This document shows positions 31,966 to 40,949 of a DNA stretch of 64,000 nt, one piece after another. The notes below the pieces were generated by a model, which did not search any database, was not told the origin of the DNA, and saw nothing but the letters and a program-made list of their open reading frames with translations. The DNA comes from SP197 sp965242595 (GTDB lineage: Bacteria; Pseudomonadota; Alphaproteobacteria; SP197), in assembly GCA_965242595.1 (NCBI GenBank), contig OZ251464.1, positions 2,232,001 through 2,296,000 on the forward strand. The letters are read 5' to 3'. Both the position numbers and the translations under genes were made by a program. Positions within the stretch are counted from its first letter, which is position 1; every line of letters begins with the position of its first letter.

Positions 31966-32412
31966 GGCCGCCGGGACGGGCGCGGCGGGCGATGCGCATG
32001 GTGGCCCAGCCCAGGCGGCTGGCGGGGGCGATATCGTGAAAGGCGCTTTGGGCGACATGCAGGATGGCGTCCTCTCCCACCCCGCGCCCGGCGAGGCGGC
32101 GGCGCAGTTCGTGAAAATGGCCCGGCGCCGGCTTGTAGCTGGCGACCGCTTGGGCGGCGACGACCACGGCGAAGGGCCTCCCCAGCAGCCGCTCGCTGCC
32201 GGCGAACAGGTCGTCGTCGATGTTGGAGGCGACGGCCCTGGCGCCGCAGCGCGGCCAGCGCCGCCACCGTATCGGCGAAGGGCGGCCAGGACGGCGCCGT
32301 GGCGGCGAAGCCATCCGCCTCGCCCCGCCCAGGCGGCAAGCTGGGCGCCGATCCCCGCCTCCCAGTCGATCGGCGTGCCGTAGCAGTCGAAGCTGAGCGC
32401 CGAAAAGCGCAT
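31877..32412 (-). pseudogene. Haloacid dehalogenase type II remnant (frameshifts and internal deletion)
   Basis: Three frames together give a broken L-2-haloacid dehalogenase-like protein. Frame one starts at 32412 with MRFSALSFDCYGTPIDWEAG (motif I D-x-Y-G-T present). A second frame gives SWPPFADTVAALAALRRQG. A third gives VASNIDDDLFAG, VASYKPAPGHFHEL and ends LLGEIDPV at 31877. The total span is only 536 bases, about 178 codons, against the usual 220 or more, and the cap region between motif I and WPPFADT is mostly missing. At least two frameshifts (one near 32320-32290, one near 32235) plus a deletion make it non-functional. Its 3' end is copied twice downstream in the mosaic repeats. Confidence 0.8.
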
Positions 32413-32434
32413 ACCCGCCCCGCTGCCGGCGCCG

Positions 32435-35170
32435 CTACGACCCCTGCCCCGTCCCGCCACCGGCCCGGATCGCGGCCTGGGCGGCGGCCAGGCGGGCGAC
32501 CGGCACGCGATAGGGCGAGCAGGAGACATAATCCAGCCCGGCCTCCTGGCAGAAGGCGATGGAGTCGGGATCGCCGCCATGCTCGCCGCAGATGCCCAGG
32601 GTGAGGCCGGGCCGCGCCGCCCGCCCGCGCCGGGCCGCCAGCCGGATCAGCTCGCCCACGCCTTCCCGGTCGATGGTGACGAAGGGGTCGGTCGGGAAGA
32701 TGCCCTCGCTGCGATAGCGTTCCAGAAAACTGCCGCCATCGTCGCGGCTGATGCCGAAGGCGGTCTGGGTGAGGTCGTTGGTGCCGAAGCTGAAGAACTC
32801 GGCCTGCCGCGCGATCTCGCCGGCGGCCAGGGCGGCCCGGGGCAGCTCGATCATGGTGCCGATGCGATAGCGCGGGCGCCGCCCGGCCGCGGCCGCAACC
32901 TGGTCGGCAACCGCCTGGATGCGGGAGGCCACCAGCTCGAGCTCGCGCCCGGTGGCGACCAGCGGCACCATGATCTCCAGATGCGCCGGGCGGCCCTCCG
33001 CCCGTTCCGCCTCCAGCGCCGCCTCCAGCACGGCGCGGGCCTGCATGTCGTAGATTTCGGGATGGGAGATGCCCAGCCGGCAGCCGCGATGGCCCAGCAT
33101 GGGGTTGAGCTCGCGCAGCGCGCCGGCGCGCAGCCGCAGCCGTTCGGCGCCGACGCCCAGCCGTTCGGCCAGGGCGGTCAGCTCGCCCTCGCCGGTGGGC
33201 AGAAATTCGTGCAGCGGCGGATCGAGCAGCCGCACGGTGACCGGCAGCCCGGCCATGATGCGGAACAGTTCCACGAAATCGGCCCGCTGCACCGGCAGGA
33301 TGCGGGCCAGCGGGGCGCGCCGGCCCTCGGCATCCTCCGCCAGGATCACCTCGCGCATGGCGGCGATGCGCTCGTCCTCGAAAAACATGTGCTCGCTGCG
33401 GCACAGCCCGATGCCCTCGGCGCCGAACTCGCGCGCCTTGGCGGCGTCGGCCGGGGTTTCGGCATTGGCGCGCACCCGCAGCCGGCGGCGCCGGTCGGCC
33501 CAGGCCATCAGGGTGGCGAATGCGTCCGAAAGCTGCGGCTCGACGGTGGCGACCTCGCCCAGGATGACCTCGCCGCTGGAACCGTCGATGGTGATGGTCT
33601 CACCCTGGCGGACGGTGACGCCGCCGGCCTCGAAGAATCCGGCCTCGCATTCCACCCGGATGGCGCCGGCGCCGGTGACACAGGGCCGGCCCATGCCGCG
33701 CGCCACCAGGGCGGCATGGCTGGTCTGGCCGCCATGGCGGGTGAGGATACCCGCCGCCGAGTGCATGCCGTGGATGTCTTCGGGGCTGGTTTCCGGCCGC
33801 ACCAGGATCGCCGCCCGCCCCTCGGCCGCCAGCGCCTGAGCGGCGGCGGCGGTGAAGACGGCCGCCCCGGAAGCGGCCCCGGGCGAGCCCGGCAGGCCGC
33901 GCGCGATAATATGGCGCGGCGCGGCCGGATCCGGCACCGGGTGGAGCAGGCGGTCGAGATCGCCGGCCTGGATGCGGCACAGCGCGTCGTCGCGCCCGAT
34001 CAGCCCCTCTTCGGCCATATCGACGGCGATCTTCAGCGCCGCCTGGACACTGCGCTTGCCGGGCCGGGTCTGAAGCATGAACAGGCGGCCCTTTTCCACC
34101 GTGAACTCCACATCCTGCATGTCGCGCCAGTGACGCTCCAGGATGGCGCCCACCTCCCGCAGCCGGGCGAAGGCCGCCGGCATGAGCTCCTCCATGGAGC
34201 CGCCGCCGTCGCGCTCCCCCGCCGCCCCGGACGTTCTGGCGATCGGGAGCGGCGTCCGCAGCCCCGCCACCACGTCTTCGCCCTGGGCGTTCACCAGAAA
34301 CTCGCCGAACAGCGCCCGCCCGCCATCGTCGGGATGGCGGGTGAAGGCCACGCCGGTGGCGCAATCGCCGCCCATATTGCCGAACACCATGGCCTGCACG
34401 GTCACGGCGGTCCCCAGGCTGTCGGGAATGGCGTGGATGGCGCGATAATCCACCGCGCGCCGGTTGTGCCAGGACGCGAACACGGCGCGGATAGCGCCCC
34501 ACAGCTGCTGCTGGGGATCGTCGGGAAAGGGCCGCTCGCTCGCCGCTTCCACATGGGCGCGAAAACGCTCCGCCGCGCGCCCCAGGGCGGCGGCCGCAAG
34601 GGCGCTGTCCTGTGCGACCTCTTCCTCGTCCTTGATCGCGTCCAGAATGTCCTCGAAGGCGCTGTGGTCCAGCCCCAGCACGACATTGGAATACATCTGG
34701 ACGAAGCGGCGATAGCTGTCGCGGGCAAAGCGTTCGCCACCCCGGCCCACAGCCGCCGCCAGCCCGGCCACGGTGGCATCGTTCAGGCCCAGATTGAGCA
34801 CCGTGTCCATCATGCCCGGCATGGAGACCGGCGCCCCGGAACGCACCGAAACCAGCAGCGGGGCGGTGGCATCGCCGAAGCGGCGCCCCGCCTCCCGCTC
34901 CACCTCGGCCAGGGCCGCCGCCACCTGCTCTTCCAGCCCGGCGGGCAGGGCGTCGTCGCCGGGCGCAGCCTGCCAGATGGCGTGGCAGGCGGCGGTGGCG
35001 ATGGTGAAGCCGGGCGGCACCGGCAGGCCCAGGCGCGCCATTTCGGCCAGCCCCGCGCCCTTGCCCCCCAGCTGCGCCGTCATGGAGGCGTCGCCTTCGG
35101 CATGGCCGTCGCCGAAGCGATAGACATATTTCGGCTGCCCAGCCGCTGCTGCGCCTGTTGCGGGCGTCAT
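32435..35170 (-). CDS. ppdK: Pyruvate, phosphate dikinase
   Basis: A 911-residue PPDK that interconverts pyruvate, ATP and Pi with PEP, AMP and PPi. N-terminal ATP-grasp domain: GGKGAGLAEMARLGLPVPPGF, VSVRSGAPVSMPGMMDTVLNLG, AMVFGNMGGDCATGVAFTR. The central phosphohistidine is in TRHGGQTSHAALVARGMG. The C-terminal TIM barrel has LCRSEHMFF, FFSFGTNDLTQTAFG, and the active-site cysteine in ICGEHGGDP. ATG at 35170 has AGAGGAGG upstream. It lies beside glyS, a common alphaproteobacterial linkage. Length and motifs are complete. Confidence 0.96.
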   Translation of the reverse strand: MTPATGAAAAGQPKYVYRFGDGHAEGDASMTAQLGGKGAGLAEMARLGLPVPPGFTIATAACHAIWQAAPGDDALPAGLEEQVAAALAEVEREAGRRFGDATAPLLVSVRSGAPVSMPGMMDTVLNLGLNDATVAGLAAAVGRGGERFARDSYRRFVQMYSNVVLGLDHSAFEDILDAIKDEEEVAQDSALAAAALGRAAERFRAHVEAASERPFPDDPQQQLWGAIRAVFASWHNRRAVDYRAIHAIPDSLGTAVTVQAMVFGNMGGDCATGVAFTRHPDDGGRALFGEFLVNAQGEDVVAGLRTPLPIARTSGAAGERDGGGSMEELMPAAFARLREVGAILERHWRDMQDVEFTVEKGRLFMLQTRPGKRSVQAALKIAVDMAEEGLIGRDDALCRIQAGDLDRLLHPVPDPAAPRHIIARGLPGSPGAASGAAVFTAAAAQALAAEGRAAILVRPETSPEDIHGMHSAAGILTRHGGQTSHAALVARGMGRPCVTGAGAIRVECEAGFFEAGGVTVRQGETITIDGSSGEVILGEVATVEPQLSDAFATLMAWADRRRRLRVRANAETPADAAKAREFGAEGIGLCRSEHMFFEDERIAAMREVILAEDAEGRRAPLARILPVQRADFVELFRIMAGLPVTVRLLDPPLHEFLPTGEGELTALAERLGVGAERLRLRAGALRELNPMLGHRGCRLGISHPEIYDMQARAVLEAALEAERAEGRPAHLEIMVPLVATGRELELVASRIQAVADQVAAAAGRRPRYRIGTMIELPRAALAAGEIARQAEFFSFGTNDLTQTAFGISRDDGGSFLERYRSEGIFPTDPFVTIDREGVGELIRLAARRGRAARPGLTLGICGEHGGDPDSIAFCQEAGLDYVSCSPYRVPVARLAAAQAAIRAGGGTGQGS

Positions 35171-35236
35171 CCCTGCCTCCTCTCCCCCCATCGTCTCATA
35201 TCACAGCGACGACCACGCCGGCGGGAGTCGACTCGT

Positions 35237-37405
35237 TCATGGCGCCGCCGGCTCGTCGCGCGGCGTCTCGATGGCGGAGAAATCCGCCACCTCGTCCATG
35301 GCGCCGGCCACTCCCGCCAGCAGACGCAGCCGGTTGACGCGCAGATCGGCGGCGGCCACGGCGCCGGTCTTGGCCATGTTGGCCCCGGTGGCATTCACGG
35401 TGACATGCGCGAAAAAGGCATCCAGGGGCGCGCGCAGCCCCGCCAGCGCCGCCATGGCGTCGCCGAAGCGCTCCCCGGCCAGGGCCTCGCGGCTGCGCGC
35501 CCTGGCCACCGCCAGGGCGGCCGCCAGCGCCCGTTCCTGCTCTTCCACCAGCAGGGCACGGTCCCAGGCGCCAGCGAAGCCGCGCCCGTCCCTGGCCCGC
35601 TCGATGCGCACGATGTTGGCGGCGCGGCGCCGGGCGGCCAGCAGACCGGGGCCGTCGCCGCCGGCCAGGAAGGCGGCCAGCGCCTCCAGCCGCGCCAGCG
35701 CGCGCGCAAGGTCGTCCTCCGGCGCCCCCCGCAGCACGGCGCGCACCGGCCCGCGCTGCCAGCCCGCCTCGACCAGATGAACCTCCAGGCGATCGACCAT
35801 GAAGGCGATCAGGGCGGCCACCGTCGCGTCCTCGTCCCGCGCCCCTGCCAGACCCCGCCAGCCCTGGCAGGCGGCGGCGAAGGCGGCGCCCAGCGGCAGG
35901 CGCAGGCGGTTTTCCAGCACCAGCCGCGCCACCCCCAGCGCCGCCCGGCGCAGAGCGAAGGGATCGCGCGAGCCGCTGGGCTGGCGCCCGATGGCGAAGA
36001 AGCCGGCCAGGGCATCGATCTTGTCGGCCAGGGCCAGAGCCACGGAAAGCGGGCGCTCAGGACAGGCCTGGGCGGGGCCGCGCGGGGCATAATGTTCGGC
36101 GATGGCCCGGGCAACCGCCTCGTCCTCGCCATCGTGGCGGGCGTAATGGCCGCCCATGACGCCCTGCAACTCCGGAAACTCGCCCACCGTGAGGCTGGCG
36201 AGGTCGGCCTTGGCGAGGCGCCCGGCCCGCGCCGCCAGGGCGCGGTCGCAACTGGGTACATGGCGGGCGAGGATGGGGGCGAGACGCTCCAGCCGGGCGG
36301 CCTGGTCGGCCACGCTGCCCAGCTCGGCATGGAACAACATGCCCGCCAGGGCCGGCAGGCGGCTCTCCAGGCTTTGCGCCCGGTCGCGGTCCCAGAAATG
36401 GCGGGCATCGGCCAGCCGGGCGGCGAGCACGCGCCGATGGCCGGCAGCGATGGTGTCGGCGATGGCGGCGGCCTCGCCCTGCTGCGGCGCGCGGTCGGCG
36501 ACGAAGACGAAGCGCGGCGCCAGGGCGCCGCTGGCATCGCGCAGCGGGAAATAGCGCTGATGGCGCCGCATGGCCGTCGCCAGCACCTCGCCCGGCAGCG
36601 CCAGGAAGGCGGGATCGAAATCGGCGATCATCGCCAGCGGCCATTCCACCAGCCCGGCCACCTCGTCCAGCAGCCCGTCCTCGCCGCCGGGGGCGAGGTC
36701 GGCAACGGTCAGCCCTTCGGCGGCCGCCAGGCGGGCGGCGTCGCGGGCGATGCGCCGCCGCCGCTCGCCCGCATCGATCAGAACGAAGGCCGCCTCCAGG
36801 CGTTGCCGGTAATCCTCGAAGCCGTTGACGGCGAAGACGCCGGGCAAATGCACGCGATGGCCGCAGGTGGTGTCGCAGGCGGCGATGGGGCCGAAGCGAA
36901 ACGGCACCACGGCGTCGTCGAACAGGGCCAGGATGGAGCGCACCGGGCGCACCCAGCGCGCCTCGTGGCTGCCCCAGCGCATGGCACGCGGCCAGGGCAT
37001 GGCGGCCATGGCCTCCGGCACCGCCTCGGCCAGCAGGTCGGCCACCGCAACGCCGGGGCGGCGCAGGACGGCGAACCAGGCCCGCCCCGGCCGCCGGGCG
37101 CCACCGGTCTGGCGCAGTTCCAGCGCGGCGCGGTCCACCCCCGCCCGGCGCGCGAAGCCGGCGATGGCCGTCTCCGGCGCCCCTTCGCGCGGCCCCTTGC
37201 GCTCTTCGTCCCGGTCGATCTCCGCCGGCAGCCCGTCCAGGGCCACGATCAGGCGGCGGGGCGTGGCATGGCTTTGCGGCGCGCGATGGGGCACGCCCAG
37301 CGCCTGGAGCCGGCGGCAGATCGCCGCCGCCAGGGTGGCCGCCCCCCAGCCCTGGCGGCGGGCGGGGATCTCCTCCGAAAGCACCTCCAGCAGAAACGCG
37401 CTCAT
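35237..37405 (-). CDS. glyS: Glycine-tRNA ligase, beta subunit
   Basis: A 722-residue beta subunit of the tetrameric bacterial glycyl-tRNA synthetase. N-terminal LLEVLSEEIPARRQGWG, the HD-like central region with RFVFVADRA and RHFWDRDRAQ, and LADKIDALAGFFAIG followed by the PSGSRDPFALRRAALGVARL motif that marks the family. The C-terminal anticodon-binding region is present. ATG overlaps the glyQ stop (ATGA), so synthesis of the two subunits is coupled. No defects. Confidence 0.97.
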   Translation of the reverse strand: MSAFLLEVLSEEIPARRQGWGAATLAAAICRRLQALGVPHRAPQSHATPRRLIVALDGLPAEIDRDEERKGPREGAPETAIAGFARRAGVDRAALELRQTGGARRPGRAWFAVLRRPGVAVADLLAEAVPEAMAAMPWPRAMRWGSHEARWVRPVRSILALFDDAVVPFRFGPIAACDTTCGHRVHLPGVFAVNGFEDYRQRLEAAFVLIDAGERRRRIARDAARLAAAEGLTVADLAPGGEDGLLDEVAGLVEWPLAMIADFDPAFLALPGEVLATAMRRHQRYFPLRDASGALAPRFVFVADRAPQQGEAAAIADTIAAGHRRVLAARLADARHFWDRDRAQSLESRLPALAGMLFHAELGSVADQAARLERLAPILARHVPSCDRALAARAGRLAKADLASLTVGEFPELQGVMGGHYARHDGEDEAVARAIAEHYAPRGPAQACPERPLSVALALADKIDALAGFFAIGRQPSGSRDPFALRRAALGVARLVLENRLRLPLGAAFAAACQGWRGLAGARDEDATVAALIAFMVDRLEVHLVEAGWQRGPVRAVLRGAPEDDLARALARLEALAAFLAGGDGPGLLAARRRAANIVRIERARDGRGFAGAWDRALLVEEQERALAAALAVARARSREALAGERFGDAMAALAGLRAPLDAFFAHVTVNATGANMAKTGAVAAADLRVNRLRLLAGVAGAMDEVADFSAIETPRDEPAAP

Positions 37406-38325
37406 AAGCGGCTCACGGGCGCTCGCCGGGCCGCCCCGAATCCGCTGCGGCTCGCCAGCCAGGCGGCGCAGCAGGTCCGGGCCAGGGCGCGGACGCGGGC
37501 GATATAGCTGGCCCGTTCGGCCACGCCGATGACCCCGGCCGCATCCAGCAGATTGAACAGGTGGCTGGCCTTGATGCACTGGTCGTAGGCCGGCAGCGCC
37601 AGGCAGGCCCCGGCCAGCCGGGCGCAATCCGCCTCCGCGTCCTCGAAATGGCGCATCAGGGTGGCGGGCGCGGCCTGGGCGAACACCGCCTGGCCGTGCT
37701 CGTGCTCGCCCTGGGCGTGGATATCGCCATAGCTGACGCCGGCGCCGTTCCAGGCGATATCCCGGAAATGATCCACCCCCTGGACATACATCGCCAGCCG
37801 CTCCAGCCCATAGGTGATCTCGCCCGAGACCGGGTGGCAGTCGAAGCCGCCCACCTGCTGGAAATAGGTGAACTGGGCGATCTCCATGCCGTCGCACCAC
37901 ACCTCCCAGCCCAGGCCCCAGGCGCCCAGGGTGGGGCTTTCCCAATCGTCCTCGACGAAGCGGATATCGTGGCGCTCGGGCGCGATGGCGATCGCCGCCA
38001 GGCTGCCCAGGAACAGGTCCTGGAAGTCGTCCGGCGACGGCTTCATCAGCACCTGGAACTGGTAGTAATGCTGCAAGCGGTTGGGGTTTTCGCCAAAGCG
38101 CCCGTCGCCCGGGCGGCGCGAGGGCTGGACATAGGCGGCGTTCCACGGCTCCGGCCCCAGGGCGCGCAGCGCGGTGGCCCAATGGAAGGTGCCGGCGCCC
38201 ACCTCCATGTCGTAGGGCTGCAACAGCACGCAGCCCTGGCGCCCCCAATAGGCCTGCAACGCGAACACCAGCTCCTGGAACGACATGTGGGAATTGTCCG
38301 GGGGGGGATTATCTGGCGCGCTCAT
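37402..38325 (-). CDS. glyQ: Glycine-tRNA ligase, alpha subunit
   Basis: A 307-residue catalytic alpha subunit. Family sequences are unmistakable: SFQELVFALQAYWGRQGCVLLQPYDMEVGAGTFH (start of the class II core), NPNRLQHYYQFQVLMKPSP, and FTYFQQVGGFDCHPVSGEITYGLERLAMY. The start at 38325 has AGGGATG upstream; the inner ATG at 38286 (MSFQ) has no ribosome binding site but would match shorter homologues. The gene is followed by glyS in an ATGA overlap. Three 14-base repeats lie just upstream. Confidence 0.96.
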   Translation of the reverse strand: MSAPDNPPPDNSHMSFQELVFALQAYWGRQGCVLLQPYDMEVGAGTFHWATALRALGPEPWNAAYVQPSRRPGDGRFGENPNRLQHYYQFQVLMKPSPDDFQDLFLGSLAAIAIAPERHDIRFVEDDWESPTLGAWGLGWEVWCDGMEIAQFTYFQQVGGFDCHPVSGEITYGLERLAMYVQGVDHFRDIAWNGAGVSYGDIHAQGEHEHGQAVFAQAAPATLMRHFEDAEADCARLAGACLALPAYDQCIKASHLFNLLDAAGVIGVAERASYIARVRALARTCCAAWLASRSGFGAARRAPVSRL

Positions 38326-38340
38326 CCGGGTCGCATCCCT

Positions 38341-38382
38341 ATCGCTGACCGGGCATCGCTGACCGGACATCGCTGGCCGGGG
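38341..38382. repeat. Three 14-bp tandem repeats upstream of glyQ
   Basis: ATCGCTGACCGGGC, ATCGCTGACCGGAC and ATCGCTGGCCGGGG follow one another exactly. They occupy the 16-57 bases before the glyQ start, where a leader or promoter would lie. Not a multiple of three and not in a credible frame. Confidence 0.7.
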
Positions 38383-38469
38383 ACCGGCTTCTTCATCTGT
38401 GCCAGCGGCCGCCCGCAAGCGCCGGAAGGCGCGCAAGCTAGGGGGCCGCCGCCCACCGGTCAAGCGCCC

Positions 38470-38751
38470 TCAGGCGGCAGGGGCAAGCGGGCAATCCGGG
38501 CGCGGGCAGGAGGCGCCCTCCGGAACCACATAGACGCCACAGCGCGGGCAGGCGACCGTCTCCACATCGCCGCCATCCTCCGGCGCAACCCTGCGCCCCC
38601 GCCACAGGCGAAAGCGCCGCCGCCGCCGTCCCAACCGTTCCCGGCGCTCCTCCCCGCGCCGCCGCCTTTCCAGATGGCCGACGAAGCGGAAGGCGAGCCA
38701 CAGCGCCGCGACGATCAGCGCGAACACGGCGAGCTTCTGCAAGGAGAACAT
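38470..38751 (-). CDS. Small membrane-anchored zinc-ribbon-like protein (93 aa)
   Basis: A 93-residue protein: one N-terminal membrane helix (LQKLAVFALIVAALWLAFRFVG, about 4-25), a very basic Arg-rich stretch (about 28-55) expected on the cytoplasmic side, and a C-terminal four-cysteine motif, CPRCGVYVVPEGASCPRPDC. The arrangement resembles the PP0621 family of small proteins with a helix and a C-x-x-C-G ribbon, but the resemblance is by pattern only. ATG at 38751 has a weak AAACCGCG context. It sits upstream of glyQ on the same strand, separated by the 14-base repeats. Function unknown. Confidence 0.65.
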   Translation of the reverse strand: MFSLQKLAVFALIVAALWLAFRFVGHLERRRRGEERRERLGRRRRRFRLWRGRRVAPEDGGDVETVACPRCGVYVVPEGASCPRPDCPLAPAA

Positions 38752-38820
38752 GGCGCGGTTTAGCGGGCGCCGCGCCCAGCGGCAAGACGGGGTGGCAAGC
38801 CGGCAGGCATGCGCGGGCGG

Positions 38821-38848
38821 TTGCGGACGGGCGCGGATGGGGGATAAT
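38821..38848 (+). promoter_or_regulatory. Candidate promoter of the BKACE-LLM-RidA3 operon
   Basis: TTGCGG (38821-38826) and GATAAT (38843-38848, five of six) with a 16-base spacer, about 75 bases upstream of the BKACE start. The two stem-forming repeats lie between this site and the gene, inside the predicted leader. Confidence 0.45.
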
Positions 38849-38857
38849 GGCCCCAGG

Positions 38858-38916
38858 CAGGCGCTGGGGCCTGCGCCTTTGGCCCGTGCAGGCGCTGGGG
38901 CCTGCACCTTTGGGAG
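38858..38916 (+). repeat. Tandem 31-bp repeat forming two stem-loops in the BKACE leader
   Basis: CAGGCGCTGGGGCCTGCGCC and the following CTTTGG are repeated with a 31-base period (second copy from 38889). Each copy can fold as GCAGGC/GCCTGC with a six-base loop. The second copy ends at the GGGAG ribosome binding site of the BKACE gene. Confidence 0.6.
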
Positions 38917-38923
38917 AAGCGCC

Positions 38924-39808
38924 ATGAACACCGAGGTTATCGTCACCTGCGCCGTCACCGGCGCCGGCGACACGACAAGCCGCAGCGACAAGGTGCCGGT
39001 GACGCCCGCCCAGATCGCCGATGCGGCCATCGAGGCCGCCCATGCTGGCGCGGCCGTGGTTCATATCCATGTGCGCGACCCGGAGACCGGCAAGGGCGCC
39101 CGCGACCCCGACCTGTTCGAACAGGTGGTGAACCGCATCCGCCGCGACGGCACCGATATGGTGCTGAACCTGACCGCCGGCATGGGCGGCGACTTCAACG
39201 TGGACGACGCCAACCCCGCCGTCCCCGGCGCCGGCAGCGACCTGGTGGGACCGGCGGAGCGCCTGCGCCATGTCGAGCGCCTGCGCCCGGAGATCTGCAC
39301 CCTGGATTGCGGCAGCATGAATTTCGGCAACGGCTACGAGACCTACATCAACCCCGCCGCCTGGTGCCGCGCCATGGCCGAGCGCATCAAGCAGCTGGGG
39401 GTGAAGCCGGAGATCGAGGTGTTCGACCTGGGCCAGGTGCGCCTCGCCTCGGCCATGCACGACGAGGGCCTGCTGGAAGCGCCGGCCCTGTTCCAGGTCT
39501 GCCTCGGCATCCCCTGGGGCGCGGGCGCCAACACCCGCTCCATGATGGCCATGGCCGACAGCCTGCCCCAGGGCGCCAACTGGGCCGGTTTCGGCATCTC
39601 GCGCATGCAGATGCCGATGGTGGCCCAGGCCGTGCTGCTGGGCGGCAATGTTCGTGTCGGCCTGGAAGACAACCTCTATCTGAAGCGCGGCGTGCTGGCC
39701 TCCAATGGCGATCTGGTGGAACGGGCCGTGGAGATCGTCGAACGCCTGGGCGCGCGCGTGGTGGGGCCTGGCGAGGCGCGCGAGAAACTGGGTTTGGCGC
39801 GCCATTGA
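38924..39808 (+). CDS. Beta-keto acid cleavage enzyme (BKACE, DUF849)
   Basis: A 294-residue TIM-barrel enzyme. The zinc site H-x-H is in VVHIHVRDPETG (about residues 47-58), with further family features NLTAGMGGDF, LDCGSMNFG, IEVFDLGQV, and VRVGLEDNLYL. BKACE enzymes use acetyl-CoA to cleave a beta-keto acid into a CoA ester and acetoacetate; substrates include 3-keto-5-aminohexanoate and dehydrocarnitine. Which one applies cannot be read here. ATG at 38924 follows GGGAGAA. It leads an apparent operon with an LLM monooxygenase and the triple-RidA protein, 58 and 12 bases apart. Confidence 0.92.
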   Translation: MNTEVIVTCAVTGAGDTTSRSDKVPVTPAQIADAAIEAAHAGAAVVHIHVRDPETGKGARDPDLFEQVVNRIRRDGTDMVLNLTAGMGGDFNVDDANPAVPGAGSDLVGPAERLRHVERLRPEICTLDCGSMNFGNGYETYINPAAWCRAMAERIKQLGVKPEIEVFDLGQVRLASAMHDEGLLEAPALFQVCLGIPWGAGANTRSMMAMADSLPQGANWAGFGISRMQMPMVAQAVLLGGNVRVGLEDNLYLKRGVLASNGDLVERAVEIVERLGARVVGPGEAREKLGLARH

Positions 39809-39866
39809 CGGCGCGCATGGGGGCCTGACGGCGCCACCGACGACGCACACGGGGGAGGGCAAAGCG

Positions 39867-40937
39867 ATGAAATTCAGCCTGGCGATCGATCTCTCGCGCG
39901 ACGATCCCGCCATCGACATGCGCGAGGTGGCCCGCCACACCATGGAGATGGTGCAGATGGCCGATGCCGGCGGCTTCGAGATCGTATGGGCGGCTGAACA
40001 CCACGCCATCGAGATGACCATCGCCCCCAGCCCGTTCCAGCTGCTGGCCTGGTTCGGCGCCAACAGCGACAACATTCGCCTCGGGATCGCCGTGGTGCAG
40101 GCCCCCTACTGGCACCCGATCAAGGTGGCGGGCGAGGTCGGCCTGCTGGACCTGATGTCCGGCGGCCGGGTGGAGTTCGGCATCGGGCGCGGCGCCTATC
40201 AGCGCGAATTCGACCGCATGATGGGCGGCATGGACCAGCACAAGGGCGTCGCCTACATGCAGGAGATGCTGCCGGTGCTGAAGGCACTGTGGGCGGGCGA
40301 TCACGCCCATAACGGCGAGTTCTGGTCGTTCCCGTCCGCCACCGCCTGCCCCAAGCCGCTCCAGAAACCCCACCCGCCGCTCTGGGTGGCGGCGCGCCAT
40401 CCCTCCACCTACGACTGGGCGCTGAGCCAGGGCTGCAACATCATGTCCTGGGCGCTCACCCGCCCCTTCGCCGAGGTCGAGAAATACAAGCAGCAATTCG
40501 AGGACGCGCTCTCCCGCGCCCCCGGCGTCGCCCGCCCGCGCTTTCTCACCATGCGCCACACCGCCGTCTATGAGGACGCGGAGGAAGGCTGGAAGCCGTT
40601 CGTGGCGGCGGTGCAGCGTTCCGGCGTGCAGTTCGAGAATCTGTTCAAGCAGCTGGGCGAGGTCCGCAACGGCTTCGTCCAGCAGGTGGACCTCGCCTCC
40701 CTCGACAATGTCGGCGAATACGACCCGGCCACCGTCAAGGACAATCTGGTGTTCGGCACGCCGGAGGAGGTGATCGACAAGCTGCGCCGCTACGAGGCGC
40801 TGGGCGTCGATAACTTCCTCTACCGGGCCAGCTTCGGCCAGCCCCTGGCGCTGCAAAAATCCTCGCTGCGCCTGTTCATCGACGAGGTCATGCCAGCCTT
40901 CCGCCATTCGCGCCACCTGCCCCAGGCGGCGGAGTAG
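39867..40937 (+). CDS. Luciferase-like (LLM) flavin-dependent oxidoreductase
   Basis: A 356-residue member of the bacterial luciferase-like monooxygenase family. Typical features: N-terminal strand KFSLAIDLS, WAAEHHAIE (the E-x-H of many LLM enzymes), LGIAVVQAPYWHPIKVAGEVGLLDLMSGGRVEFGIGRGAYQREF, and PPLWVAARHPSTYDWA. It needs a reduced flavin, supplied by another enzyme or bound directly. ATG at 39867 has GGGGGAGGG upstream. The immediate neighbour is a RidA-type protein, as RutA and RutC are neighbours in pyrimidine breakdown, so it may release a reactive enamine or imine. Substrate unknown. Confidence 0.9.
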   Translation: MKFSLAIDLSRDDPAIDMREVARHTMEMVQMADAGGFEIVWAAEHHAIEMTIAPSPFQLLAWFGANSDNIRLGIAVVQAPYWHPIKVAGEVGLLDLMSGGRVEFGIGRGAYQREFDRMMGGMDQHKGVAYMQEMLPVLKALWAGDHAHNGEFWSFPSATACPKPLQKPHPPLWVAARHPSTYDWALSQGCNIMSWALTRPFAEVEKYKQQFEDALSRAPGVARPRFLTMRHTAVYEDAEEGWKPFVAAVQRSGVQFENLFKQLGEVRNGFVQQVDLASLDNVGEYDPATVKDNLVFGTPEEVIDKLRRYEALGVDNFLYRASFGQPLALQKSSLRLFIDEVMPAFRHSRHLPQAAE

Positions 40938-40949
40938 CAGGAGGCAGCA

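Noticed and set aside
31726..32580. Intact haloacid dehalogenase gene
   Set aside because: No single frame contains all motifs. The 284-codon frame leaves HAD sequence after about 30 residues.
32579..37507. Open frame of 1642 codons on the plus strand
   Set aside because: It is antisense to ppdK, glyS and glyQ, whose motifs are complete. Long antisense frames are expected at this GC content, and the translation is Arg/Gly/His-rich with no family features.
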